Shown here in pieces: positions 26,501 to 39,091 of a DNA stretch of 64,000 nucleotides. The notes beneath the pieces are model-generated. The model was not told where the DNA came from and made no database searches. It worked only from the letters and a program-made list of their open reading frames with translations. The first letter of the stretch is position 1. Each line of letters begins with the position of its first letter. The position numbers and the translations under genes are program-made. Source of the stretch: Tanytarsus gracilentus (Eukaryota > Arthropoda > Insecta > Diptera > Chironomidae). The stretch is from positions 1,550,001 through 1,614,000 of the forward strand of contig JAXRKN010000039.1 of assembly GCA_038502055.1 (NCBI GenBank). Reading direction: 5' to 3'.

Positions 26501-29500
26501 AAATTTAACTAAAACGAAGATTTACTTAGCACTGCTTAGCGATTTCAATATAAAAACAAATCTCACGTGTGATCTCGATAAAAAGTAAATTCTAGATAAA
26601 TTGCTTGACAATGGAAATTGTAACAAAACAAAAATTACTCATATAGATTTAAAAGCGTCACAGCTTCTATGGTTAGATGGAGACAAGATCCAGAAGCAAT
26701 GATCGAGGAAGAGTATCCTTCAGAAGATTTTGAGTATATGGAAGTTGGTCCATCGCCACCAGCCGAAAGTGCGCCGAGTACAATGTATGACTCATTCGAG
26801 GAGGCAACGGCCGATTTAAGCATTACTATTAGCCGCGAATCAATAAGAAATAATCTAATTGACGAAATGAAAACTATCGCTAACAATGGCCATATAAAAT
26901 TGTTTGATGACATTGAGCAAAGCAACATTGTTGCAGCCAATTGCGCTGAGCTTTTAAGTGATTGTAGTAAAGTTGAAAAGAATTTTCTCTATTTGTGGTC
27001 GGCATATCTAAAACGATGGGACATTCTTGAACCTATTCTGAAATTGGGTGCTGATTTATTTTTCTATGAACAAAATGGATATTCAGCACTTCATCTTGCA
27101 TCTTTTAGTGGTTGTCTAACGAGCATAAGCTTTTTACTGTCGAAAGGGTTCGATGTTAATTTTCACACAAAATGCTACACGCCGTTGCATTTTGCAGCCT
27201 TTGGAAATGCCCCGGAAGCAGCAAAAATGCTTTTAAATAACGGAGCAAAAATGACGTCGTCAACAAATGTTGCGGCTCCAACTAATGCGACTACGCCTAC
27301 GAATCCCGGAAATGGCAATTCTAAGCCTAGTGCTGATGAATCTTTATTGCATTGCGCGGTCAAGTCAAATGCACTTGAATGTCTGAAAATTTTCATTGAC
27401 GAAGGGGCCGATGTCAATCAGTTAAGGTCAAACGGTACAAACGCAATTCATTTAGCAGCTGATTTAGGACACACTCAGTGTTTGGAAATTTTATTAAATG
27501 CACCAAAAGCTGATCCGAACATTCGAATTTGTGTACGTGAAAAAGAATCGACAGCTTTGCATTTGGCAGCTGATGAGGGAAATATTGAATGTGTTAGACT
27601 TTTAATATCAAAAGGTGCAGATGCTAAAGTTAAAAATCATCGAGGATTTACTCCACTCCATCTGGCAGCTAGAACCTCAAGTATTGAATGTGTTGAACTT
27701 CTCCTCAGAGACGGAAATGCCGATCCGAATTCAGAAGATTTTGATCATCGCACACCTCTACATGCGGCCATTGGAAAAGCAGATTCCGCATTCGATATCA
27801 TCGAGGTTTTAATTTCATGGGGTGCCAATGTTAACGCGAAAGATGTATACGGGTTTACGGCTCTCCATCTGGCAGCACTTGACGGACTTGCGCATTGTGT
27901 CGAGCTACTCATTTATCACGGTGCAGACGTCACGACAAAATCACGCAAAGGTACAAGTGCACTCAACGTTATTAACCGTAAAACGCCTGCATCGCTTGCG
28001 ATTGTCAGTCAAAAGCTTGATGAAGCCATAACATTAACACATACACAAGATAATTCAAATCGTGAGGTCGAACTTGAACTTGATTTCCGATCCATTCTAC
28101 AACATTGTCATCCGAGAGAGATTAGTTATTTGAATACGTTCGTTGACGAGGGCAATAAAGAGATATTGCAACATCCATTGTGTTCCGCTTTTCTATACAT
28201 CAAATGGGGAAAAATCCGTAAATACTATATCGCACGATTGCTCTTCTGCTTCACTTTTATTCTCTTCTTGACACTCTACGTGCTTACCGCACTCGCTCAC
28301 AATTGCTATAACGGAAGTAAAGACATGGAGGACACAATACAAGAGCAAGAGTTGTGTCAAAAGCAGTCAATATTGGGTGACATGCTTCGAAATAATCCAT
28401 TTGTGATGGAGATGCAATGGTGAGCCGGAAATCGCCAAAATTATTCGCTAATATTAAATTGTCTTTTTTTAAATAAAATTAGGTGGTTTTTAGTGGCAAT
28501 CACAATTATCGAGATTTGTCGTAAAGTTTATGGAATTACTGGCTATTCATCATTTAAACACTATTTCCGACAAATGGAAAATTTAATCGAGTGGTTTGTC
28601 ATTTGCAGTGTTTTTATTATCTCGCATGTCTACACCGATCGAACATACACATGGCAAAATCACGTCGGGGCATTTGCCGTTCTGCTTGGATGGACAAACT
28701 TGATGTTAATGATTGGACAATTGCCGGCACTTGGCGCTTATGTTGCCATGTACACAAAAGTTCAAGGGGAATTTGCGAAATTATTTGCAGCCTACTCGTG
28801 CATGCTAATTGGTTTCACTATAAGTTTTTGCGTAATTTTTCCTTCATCCTCGGCATTTGCGAATCCTTTTATGGGTTTTATAACTGTTTTAGTTATGATG
28901 ACCGGTGAAAATGATGTTTCAATTTTAGTTAACGATCCCGATGGCAAAGATCCTCCCTTTTTACTCGAAGTTAGTGCGCAAGTGACTTTCATTCTCTTCC
29001 TTCTCTTCGTTACCGTCGTCCTTATGAATTTGCTTGTCGGTATTGCAGTTCACGATATCCAAGGACTAAAGAAAACTGCAGATTTGTCGAAACTCGTTCG
29101 TCAAACGAAATTAATTTCGTACATTGAATCGGCATTATTTAATGGCTGGCTGCCGAATTGGCTCCGAAGTTTATTGCACTATACGGCACTCGTATCACCG
29201 CAAGCATATCGGGTGGTGCTCAGTGTTCGTCCATTAAATCCTGGCGAAAAAAGACTTCCGCGCCACATTTTAATGTCAGCCTATGAAACTGCAAGCAAAG
29301 CTCGTAAACATTTCGGCAGCCCGTCCACGTTAAGTAAGAATGCAAACATTTCATATTTCGCTTATAAAAATAAACTCGAAAATAGCAGTGCAACAGCACT
29401 CGCCGAGCGATCTGTAGATTCTGACTACTTTGAGACCGATAGCATGTGCACGCTAACGAATAAGATAGAAGAGAGTGCGGAAAAAATTGATATTTTAACA

Positions 29501-30575
29501 AATGAAGTTCGCGAGTTAAAGTCGATAATTGGACAGGATCGAAAAATAATTGAACAGTTGATTACCTTGATGTCAGTAAAGCAGCAGCAAATGTCGAGCG
29601 ATGACAAGAAAAATGTCGAAAGAAATGATAAAAGTAAATGAATTAAATTAACAGCCTAAAATTCAAAAATAATTTCAATCCTTGATTTGAACCAATTAAA
29701 AAATAAATCAGACTCGAGTTGGATTTAAAAATTTAATCCTAAAATTATTTTGACTCAAAATTTTTAATTCTAGATTTAGTTCAGATTTAAATCAGGCAGA
29801 TTAGTTTATCCAATTTAATTTTTAATCCATAAAGATCAAAAAAGTTTTACCCCGATTAAATGTTAAAAATTAAAATTTCTTAAGATAACGAATATCGCCT
29901 TGATAACAAAAATTATATTATCTCGAATTTACTTGTTCTTCTTTGTAAATATCTTTTATATGATCTTGCAGATTAGATTAAAAGACAAAAAAGTTCCTAA
30001 CTTGAAAATCTCTCGCGAGTCTTTTATCAAGCAAATTTGCGTCATACCAATTATAAATTTGTCTGAGAACAATCTTGAAAAAAAATTATAATGAAAATTG
30101 AAAAAATTTGTGATCATGAATATTTGAGAGAAAATTGTATTTGAATAAAATTCTATTTGTTGCATAAATTACCGAGAATTTGTTAAATTTTACTAATGAA
30201 TCTTTATTTTTCCAAAAAGATTATGTTTCCTCTAATTTTTACAAACATGCTTAACAAAGTCGATATAGAAGCGAATGTAGAAGGAGGCGGTCCTTCTGGT
30301 CAAGCCGGTGCAATTCGATGGGGTATTTCAATGGCATTGAGAAGTTTCGTCGATGCGGATACGGTCGATCGTATGCGATATGGTGAGTTGAAATTTAAAA
30401 TGGACATTTTATTATTTTATTTAAAAAAAACCCGTTAAAATTTTAAAATTTAATTTCCCTCCTTTTAATTTCTCCCCATGCAGCTGGTCTTCTACAAAGA
30501 GATTATCGTACTCGTGAAAGAAAGAAGCCTGGACAGGAAGGTGCTCGTAGAAAGTTCACATGGAAGAAGAGATAA
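23539..30575 (+). CDS. mRpS9: mitochondrial ribosomal protein S9 (uS9m), six exons
   Basis: Component of the small subunit of the mitochondrial ribosome. Exons: 23539-23616, 23677-23913, 23970-24474, 24532-24650, 30220-30382, 30484-30575; phases sum to 397 residues plus stop, the usual length of metazoan uS9m. The start codon opens a basic, leucine-rich segment ([14 protein letters not shown]) suited to mitochondrial import. Diagnostic stretches are [20 protein letters not shown], the uS9 core [24 protein letters not shown] and [19 protein letters not shown], and the family-typical C-terminus [20 protein letters not shown]. Four introns are 56-101 bp, but the fourth is 5.57 kb (24651-30219) and houses a TRPA channel gene. 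Confidence 0.96.
24651..26127. other. mRpS9 intron 4, upstream of nested TRPA gene
   Basis: Non-coding stretch that must hold the promoter and 5' UTR of the nested channel gene if that gene is independently transcribed. No conserved coding segment or clear core promoter was recognised. Confidence 0.45.
26128..29641 (+). CDS. pyx: TRPA-subfamily cation channel, pyrexia-like, nested in mRpS9 intron
   Basis: Six-transmembrane cation channel of the ankyrin-rich TRPA family, whose insect members sense heat, irritants or mechanical stimuli. Exons 26128-26252, 26647-28419 and 28483-29641 join in phase (AG|A, TG|G) to 1018 residues. About nine ankyrin repeats span roughly residues 150-510 (e.g. [41 protein letters not shown]). 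The first membrane helix follows near residue 569 ([18 protein letters not shown]). Further helices run to a pore region with [12 protein letters not shown] near 757 and a last helix [14 protein letters not shown] near 815. A coiled-coil-like tail ends the protein. Length and repeat number fit pyrexia better than painless or TRPA1; the subtype is from memory, the TRPA assignment is firm. It shares strand with the host gene and does not overlap its exons. Confidence 0.9.
29702..29707 (+). terminator. candidate poly(A) signal of TRPA gene
   Basis: AATAAA 61 bp after the channel stop codon and still inside the mRpS9 intron. Such hexamers are common in this AT-rich DNA, so position is the only support. 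Confidence 0.4.
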
Positions 30576-30626
30576 ATGCTAATTAGAATTATAATAGAAA
30601 TTTCACCCAATTGAAAATTTAATTGT

Positions 30627-30632
30627 AATAAA
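30627..30632 (+). terminator. poly(A) signal of mRpS9
   Basis: AATAAA 52 bp downstream of the mRpS9 stop, the first such hexamer and at a normal distance for a short 3' UTR. Confidence 0.55.
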
Positions 30633-33600
30633 AAAATATGAAATAGAATGAAATCTCGCTGCTGGCTATGGTCATCAACGTGCTATTCAATCCCTCGTAC
30701 AATTTTTTTACAGACACAATGAAAAACGGGTTTTGCAATGAAATTAAAAACTAGCAATTGAATCAGACGAGAGTGAGCGAGGATATATAATGCCATGGAA
30801 CTATGAATTAAATTGATTTTCCACTTTGTAGTTTACAATTTTTTATATTATTTACCGAGCAGATGTTTGAAGTGCCGAGAACATGATCGTAGCGGGAAAA
30901 TCTAATTTGCGATTTTTGCTGGACATTTTTCAGTTTTTCTCTCGACTTAATTAAATATGAATTCATAACCTCGGAAGTGATAACCTCTCGAAAATGAAAA
31001 TTGTTTGATTTATAAATTATCAAAAAAAAACTTCGAAATATTTTTGCAAGCCCTTCACATGAATCTTTTTTCCCTAAAAGACCCAAAAAAATTTCAACCC
31101 TCGAAAAAGTGCTGCAATTTTTTATGCCCTAAATTTATGTCGCATTTTTACAGGCAACGATCAATTATTTTTCAACGTGTTCATTGAGATTGAATTACTA
31201 AATTTGCTAATTATAGGTAGTGCTGTCTAAATATAACAATGTACAATTATGTTCCACAGTTATTGGCATGTTATGAAGGCGATGTTTGATTATGAAGCTT
31301 GATATGTAATAATCAGGTAACAATCTGCATCTTAAAATTTAATCTTAAGCTCTTTTTTAAGATTTAATTTTTAAAAGAGTTAGATTTAACTGAATTTAAG
31401 TTTAGATTAAAATAAATCCTGAAATTTTAAAACTTAAAATGAAGAATAAAATTTTATTTTTACAGAGTTACCTTCATTCTTAAAAAATTATTTTTCAGCT
31501 TCATTAGACGTCATTAAATTGAGCATTTTCTCACAAATAATTTTGTAAATTTGCAATAATAATTTTTTGATTAAACTCCATTTGTCGCGATTAAAAGCGT
31601 CAACGGTTTTCTTCTTCTACAGCATCACAACCCTAATCCTTACACACATCATTGTATCTCATAATCATCAACCGGTAATTTTCCTAGGAATACAACAGAG
31701 CCAGCTGATGAATTTGACGCGATGAAAAAAGACAAAATCTTTCAACTTTTTTTTACAACTCCTGCCCGAGTTCTATAGAAATATTTTTTGCTGAGCGATT
31801 ACGGTTTAACCATGTGTGTATAGATGTTGTATTTTTTAACAGGGAAGGGGTGCAACTAAAGCACATTGGATCATATTGTTCGCACAGAAACTTTCTTCCT
31901 TCCCCGTCTCTCAATGCTGCATGATATTTTTAATTTTATTTGCTTTGCTTTTAATTTTTTTATATTTGTGTTCTCTCTCGCTCGCTCGCTTGATGTGAAT
32001 CAGGAAAAAGAGGCATATGCAGGATGCAATCGTACATAGTTCGCCGTTGCGATCGAAATCATTATTTTTTTTATCAAACACAATGAGAATGTTGAAATGT
32101 AAGTTTGTTAGAGCTAAACTATCGAGCATCAAAGGGTTAGACGATCTTTTAAATAAATTTTACGAATAATTTTTTAATGGAAATTTAATGAAAATTTTAA
32201 TTAAAAGAATATAAAAAATTTATTTAAAAAAATGCAAAAATTTAATTTTTTTTATCAAAAAGATTTTTTAAAAAATTTAATTTAAATTTTTTCAATAAAA
32301 AAGCTAAAATAATTTTTTTAACCTTTTAATCAATTGATCGCATACAGTAGAAATATTTTTAGCGTAAGTGTACAAGATCAAACTTGACGGAATCTAATTT
32401 CTTCCACTCCAAAACTGTCCTCACAAATGAAATTTAATACTCGTTTTCATATTTTAAAAACTTTATTTGTGTTGAATCAGAAATTTTTTTATAGTTAAAC
32501 TTTGAAACAGTTTTCTCTAGTCAATAACCCGTTTCTTTAGATATATTTTTTAAAAAGGGATGATTTATATGCTTTTGTATTTGTTGCTGTTGAGCAATTC
32601 CTACTTTTTATTACTCACACTCTACCTTCCCATCGTGTGTATGATTTTTGATGCTTTTTAATTTTTGCACCCCTTCGAAATCAACATCGAAGTCTAGAAT
32701 GTTTTTTCTCATACATAATGTGGTGCGTGTACACTCACTCACGTTTGAGACCTTTTAAAGTGCGCATCTTTTTTAAGCTTCTCTGATTATTTTTTAAATT
32801 TAAAACATTTCAAAAGTGAAAAACTAAATTTTCGGCAAAGAAAAGTCGCGAGAAAAAGTTAAAGAAAATTCTCTCTCTAAAATTGCCATTTTTTATTCAC
32901 TCGGAGAGAGAAAATTTACGCAATTTTCCACATAGGAGGAAAAGAGATGGAAATAGCAAGAGAAAATTCCTCATGGCGTCTCGGTGGAAAAAAGCTGAAA
33001 AATCATGTGTTTTATTTTTGTTGAATTTAATTAAATTAACCGAAGAATTTAAAGGTAAAAAATTGTGATTTAAGTTTAAATTGGAAAAACTTTTAGTTCA
33101 AAATCGTAAAAAATTGGATTTAAGTGAAATTTGACGAGAAAAAATTGTGAAAATTAGCATGAAAAATTTCATCAGCTTCACCTTTAAATTTAACAAAATT
33201 AAGGTAGAAAATCGCGGCATTTATGAGTTTAAAGTGAAAGTTTATTTTTTTGAATTTGGAAATTGAAAGTGAGGCAAGCCAAAACTCAACAAAAATTAAT
33301 GAAATTAATCAGAAAAATTTGAATTATTCATTATGAATTTTATTTCTCGATAAAGTTTCATTTAATTTAAAGAATTGAGTTTTCGCTTTGTAAATGTTTT
33401 ATTTTTATTTTTAAAAAACTTTTCGAGGGAAAAATGAAAATTTGAAACCTTCAAGTGGAAAATACAACAAAAAATTTAAAATTTACGAGAAAATGCCAAA
33501 TATTCAAGAAAATATACAAATTATTGTCTTACAATTTCAAGCAAAATTCTTCTAAAAAGACAATTGAAATCGGCATTAAATTTTAATACATTTTCAAGAC

Positions 33601-34228
33601 TTTTCTTGTTATGAATAATTTTCAATAAAGAGATTTATTCACATTGAATTTATTTAAACATCAAAAAGTCTTGAACGTCAGGATCCGGGAAACATTTCAT
33701 CGATAATGTCGCTTTAGAAATTGTGACAAAAAAGTTTTCCTTATGAAAATTTCATTTCAATCAAAAGAAATTGAAAACTTTTATCTGTGACATTCTGATC
33801 AAAAAATGCTTTTTAAAATAATCGTCGAAAAGGGGATGCAAAATTTTTTTTTCATAAAATAGCTGAAAATTTCTAAACACATGAAAATTACGATAATAAA
33901 AATCTTAAATTTTTCTTAGTTTTTAAAATTAAAAACCACTGTACACCCCTTGATAAATCCTCATTATTAAAACTTTCAAATTTTCATTCATAATCCGCTA
34001 ATTCCTTTCATAATTAAAAGTTGATATCAAGCGACGAAGAAAAAAAGTTTTTTCCTCAATATAAACGCCATTTTATCAATGTTCATTTTCGATTCTTCCT
34101 ACACAGCCACTTTTTTCTTTTCCTCGCATGTCGCTTAAACAATGTGGCAAAAAAATATTTTTTGTATTGGACAGGATGAGTGGGAAAAGGAAATAAATGT
34201 ATGAGAGAGTGAGAGAGAGAAAAATCAT
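30633..34228. other. intergenic, gene-poor
   Basis: AT-rich spacer with no supported gene. Around 31320-31440 there are diverged copies of a TTAATCTTAA / GATTTAATTTTTAA motif that also recurs elsewhere in the window. Confidence 0.5.
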
Positions 34229-34345
34229 AGAGGGTGACCATGAAACATTTTTGGCTGAATATAATTTTTAAAATCATTGCAAATTTTAACGGATTTTAAA
34301 AATTTAATTTGAAAATAATCTCAATTTTCGACCTGGTCACCCTCT
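34229..34345. mobile_element. candidate short MITE, 12-bp inverted ends
   Basis: AGAGGGTGACCA at 34229-34240 and its exact reverse complement at 34334-34345 bound 117 bp of AT-rich DNA. A GGGTGACC-type terminus is common in small DNA transposons. No coding capacity or clear flanking duplication is visible. Confidence 0.4.
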
Positions 34346-37300
34346 CAAACTAAATTTGGTCAGTTCATGCTATCTCTTTCCATTTGAAGAGTTCTTGTGT
34401 GCACAAACAATGTGATGTGATGTGAGTAGGTATGCGGAGGGTTCTCAATTCTCTCTCATCATACTTTTCGTTTCAAATTAATTTTTGCTAGGGTCATTTT
34501 CTCGTCTCTATTCAATTTATGCATTCTAGCGGCATGATGTCGACATTTGAATGAATTTTTGCTGTTGGCCAATGGACGCTGAGAGTGCATAGTTTTCGTA
34601 CAAACATTGTAATCATGAATTATTTGACTAACAATGACGGACCTTTCATGAGCTGCGCGCTAATTTAATTATGAGCGAATTTTCATTAGCTCCGTTTACA
34701 TTTTTACACGTGCGAGACTTTCAGCATACAATTTCACTCAAAGTCAATCAAGAATTTAAAATTTTTTCATTTATAGTAATGCGCGAATGGGAAAATGAAA
34801 ATTTCATGTTATTTTCATTTGTCAAAAATTTATAACTGACATCATAACGGATTACTCATGAAAATGTGTTTTAAAAATTCTGAGAGGAGGAAGAAAAAGT
34901 TTTAAGATTGAGTAAAGCTAAAATATTGAGAACGCAAAATTTTTCACAAGGTTATGTTTAATTGTACAAAATTTAAATCATAAAAAAAGTTAAAATTTCC
35001 ATAATTTTTTAATCCTTCTTAAGTTTACTCATAAAATAAATTCAGCAAGACATAAAAAAATATTCATCAGGGCTTATGCAATTATTTGTACGCCACAAAC
35101 ACCTCCATTTATTATTTTCATCCCAATCCATATTCACATTCAAGTGAAAATCTATCCGTTAATATTTAATAGACATTTTGATGCATTTTTCATGTCCATT
35201 TTACCTTTTCACTCACTCCACTAGAAAAACAACGTAAAATTTCGTTAACTGAAGTTTATCTTGTGATTTTACATCGAAAGAGCTTCCATCCATTCATTCC
35301 AAATGTTTCGTGAGTAATTTTCATTTGACACATCTCAGGATGAACTGAATTTAAGTGCTGGATGAGATTGATAATGGTTTAGTTGAGCTTTAGATATTTT
35401 TATAAAATAGAGGCGAGGATGAAAAATCAAGGATTGAATTTTAAATAAATTAATAAATTATTAATCTAATCCTAAAATTTTTAATCTTTAAATAGAATTT
35501 AATCGAGGATTTAGTTTTAAATTTAAAGATTTAAAATATTTGAAAATTTTACTCAATCTTAATAAATTTTTGCATCCATCACATATGAACCCACACATGA
35601 ATTATTAATCACCACTGCGATGTTAAAACCACAACCGCGATTCTTAATTGACATTTTTCAATTTCAATTCTCGACTGCAAAGTTTTAATTGTCAAACTGA
35701 AATTTGATACATGTCGAGGAAAAAAAAGTTTTTTTAACCGATCGTTACACGAAATTTCAATCACCTCAAAATGTGCGTAACCAGATGCAGCAGATGATGT
35801 AAGAAGTCAATGAACTGAAGATATTAAAGGGATACGAAAAAGGAATAAAAAATCATTTATAAGTGCATATGGGTAAGAGAGGATTTTACCTGGGTTTGAG
35901 AGTTCAGGGGTGACTCAATACGACTCTACACTCACAAAGGGGTGACTCATGATGATTATGTGAAAAAATTTTTCCTCTCCTCACTGTGCAACGGACTTTT
36001 TTATCCATTGTGCAATATTTAGTTTTTTTTAAACTTTGCACAACCACATCAAATCGTGATGATCATGAGAAAAAGAACATTAAGGGAATTTCCGTGTAGA
36101 AAGGGGATCGAAGACGAAAAACTGTCATACATTTTTACCGTCTTCAGAGAGTAAAGTTTACATTAACTCATCTTGACACAACAACACAATCCATCCTTTC
36201 ATTTCTTTACTTTTCACCGTCGACTTTCTCGCTTTTGTTAAATTTTTCACTTCTTCATTTGAAAAGTGCTGGAGATATTTTTTTCTAAATGAAAATTTAA
36301 GACTGTTGAATTATTAAATGATTATTTGCTTTTCCTCATTTAAAGCATGATAGGATTTTAAGCAAGAAATGGACTGAAGGAATTTTTGAAAATTTCTCGA
36401 AAATCTATTAGCATTAAATTTTCACACGAAACATGCCAATCAAACTTTTATTTATCTAAAAAACTTTTTCTTCATATTTTACCGCAAAATAGCGTCAAGG
36501 AAATTGATAGCAAGGCCCAAAAGTACTTCAGAAGGTAAAAATCGGCCAACAAAGTTTAAATGTTGGAAACAACTTCAAGTTGTCATGTGCAATTTTAATC
36601 CATCCTTCGACCAATTTAACTTCAACTAAATAAACTTTCACGTCACTTCGTTTCTCCAGTATTGCATGCAATCACGAATGTGCAAAAAAAATTCGTCTAT
36701 GATTTTTAGTAAGTTACAAGCTCGAATGAAAATCTGTGAGTATAAAAGTTCGGGAAATTTTTTCCATCTTCACTTCTCATCTGTGTTTCGCTGCCTTCAC
36801 CTGGAACAATAAAATTTTAGTTTATCATCTGAATTCACCGCGAGCGGATGTGCTTCCTCGAAGCGGTGAATAAAAATTTTCCATCTCGTGATGAAAAAAG
36901 TTTTTTTAGCTCATAAATTCATCAAACTTTTGATACATTGTTTTTTGATTGTTGCTCAGAAGCCGTGTCAGGATGAATTTGAAAATCGCTTTTGAACAGG
37001 CAATCAAAACCGAATGTATCATGAGGTCATCATAACGTGTAATTCAACTTGAGAGCTGTCCGTGATAGATGGAAGTGCGGTTCGCCACAAAATGTTATTT
37101 AAAAAGTAAATATCAAGAGATTTTTTTGACGGTTTGACATTTAAGAGAAATTGAATGGGCGGAAAAAGTTTTTTTGTGAGGGCGGAATTAACAATTTAAA
37201 GACAATCAATAATTTTAAAATGATTTTTGTGATGCAAAATTTTTATCTTAATTTTGACCTTTATAAAAGTGTAAAACTGTAAAAAAAATTAAAGATCTTC

Positions 37301-37389
37301 AAATAAAATAATTTTTTTGTTAATATAGAAAAATCTAACAAATATTTTTATTCAAGTTTAGTGATTTAAAGTATTTTTCCAGCTCAACT
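34346..37389. other. intergenic, no feature recognised
   Basis: AT-rich DNA without a supported gene or array. The last part is the 3' flank of the minus-strand AAGAB-like gene. Confidence 0.5.
37347..37352 (-). terminator. candidate poly(A) signal of AAGAB-like gene
   Basis: TTTATT on the + strand reads AATAAA on the minus strand, about 38 bp past the stop codon of the minus-strand gene. Confidence 0.45.
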
Positions 37390-38354
37390 TTAAGCACTTC
37401 CTTCATTCTCATCCTGCATAATTAACTTTTCGAAAATCTCCGCAAAGTTTTGAGCGCAGTTGAGGCGATCTTCGCGTGTCATGTCACCAGTTGTTGGACG
37501 AAATTGCATTACTTGACTGAGAAGTGACTCGAATTTTTGAAGTTCATTATCAACATCGAGACCCTCTTCGTCGGATGAGTTTTCATTATCTTTTGGTTGC
37601 GAATTATTTGAAGCTAAAATATAATTATTTAGTTTTGAAGTAATTTATTTAAAAATCCATTTCTTACCCTGACTCATGTTAGCATTTGACCACACGACAC
37701 TTCTCAACGCCTGTTCGAGTTCGTCGTAGCCAGTCGGATTGAACATATCACTCTCATCCTCATCGCAACCTTTTTCCAGTTCAATAATGTCCAGCATGTT
37801 GTAACAGTCTTTGATGCACTTAAATGTGATTCCAGTTTTGGAGTCTTCGGGAAGTTCATTGCAGAGCATTATAGAAAACTCAATTTGATTTTGTTTAATG
37901 AAATCGACGTAATCAGGGAGGTTGTCGAGGAGGGAACGCTGAAATGATTAAAAACTCTAACTTTGTGCCAACACGATATAAATTTAAAGACCTACATCAT
38001 GCGGGTCAAAGTGAATAATAATTCCTTCAGATTTCTCTTTAATTCCAATTGGAAGGCTGCTCAGGTTTTTAATTGGATGAAGTGCAATTTGTGTCGTGTA
38101 ATACTTTGTCTTGATATCGTGGACATAAAATTTGGAATTTTCATATTCATGCAATTTTTCGCTGTTGGAAATTTTACGGATTTCTAAAAATTAATTATTT
38201 TTATTTAATTTCATGGAAATTATTAATTTTGTTTAAATTTACTTGTAATAATTTCTGGCGACTCAACGTCATTGGTTATGATCAATAAAACTGGAAAATC
38301 AATTAATTTACTATCACTGTCATCAATGTTTACATTGCTGTTCAATTCATCCAT
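37390..38354 (-). CDS. AAGAB: alpha/gamma-adaptin-binding protein p34 (AAGAB) orthologue, four exons
   Basis: AAGAB is a cytosolic chaperone that binds adaptin subunits and assists clathrin-adaptor assembly. Minus-strand exons 38243-38354, 37996-38183, 37668-37938 and 37390-37613 join in phase to 264 residues; the three introns are only 54-59 bp. The N-terminal Rab-like fold region reads FPVLLITNDVESPEIIT, then YYTTQIALHPIKNL and GIIIHFDPHD. Family landmarks follow: LLDNLPDYVDFIKQNQIEF..LCNELPED, then NPTGYDELEQALRSVVWSNANMS, corresponding to the TGxxRIxQALNAxVWSNxxMK block of human AAGAB. The C-terminal helix is FESLLSQVMQF..REDRLNCAQNFAEIFEKLI. It is shorter than the human protein (315 residues), mainly through a reduced acidic linker. 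The start is the first in-frame ATG after a possible acceptor, so a 5' non-coding exon is possible. Confidence 0.9.
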
Positions 38355-38939
38355 CTAAAATCAATAAAGAATGAAAATAAATATTTTAATTTTAAATCGG
38401 TCAACATGCTTTTAATCACCTTGCCTTTAATCTTAACGAACAACTTTTAACAATAAATAGAGAACTCTTTTTTATATTTTTAAATATTTTTCTATTTTTC
38501 TAGATCAAAAAGTGTTTTTTTTGGAGTTTAATTCGAAAATTACTTCGAACAATTTTGATTTATTTTTGTAACGTACTTTTTTAAATTTAGCTGCGTTTCG
38601 CTGTAAAAATTATAAATTTAAATTTTCAATGAAAAATTGATTATCAATAAAATGTTTTTGAATTTAAAGTTAAAAGAAAATCAATTTAAATTTTTTTGCT
38701 AGTTTTTAAAGATATTTTCATTCAGAATTGAATTATTTTTAAATTTTCGCGATTTTGCAACATCGAGCATGATCATCATGCGTCCAAAAAACAAAATTGA
38801 AAATATCTTTTTTTTTCAATTTTTTTAAACATGATTGTAAAAATTTATTTTACATTTAAAGTTTAATGAAATATTAAAAAATAAAAAAAATTTTATGCTT
38901 TTTTGAAAAAGTTTAATTTTTCCAGGGGGGGGAAGAAAA

Positions 38940-39055
38940 AATATACTTTATTTAAAAATAAAAATAAAAATATAAATAGAAATATAAAAATATAAATTTA
39001 TTTAAAAATATAAATTGATATTTTATATACTTTATATACTTTTTGTTTGTTTTAA
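38940..39055. repeat. TATAAAAA-type AT microsatellite, left of satellite
   Basis: Short-period AAATATAAA/TAAAAATATA repeats immediately preceding the 143-bp satellite. A matching tract lies on its other side. Confidence 0.8.
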
Positions 39056-39091
39056 CGAAAAAAAAAATTTTAAATTGCATTTCGAGCATTT

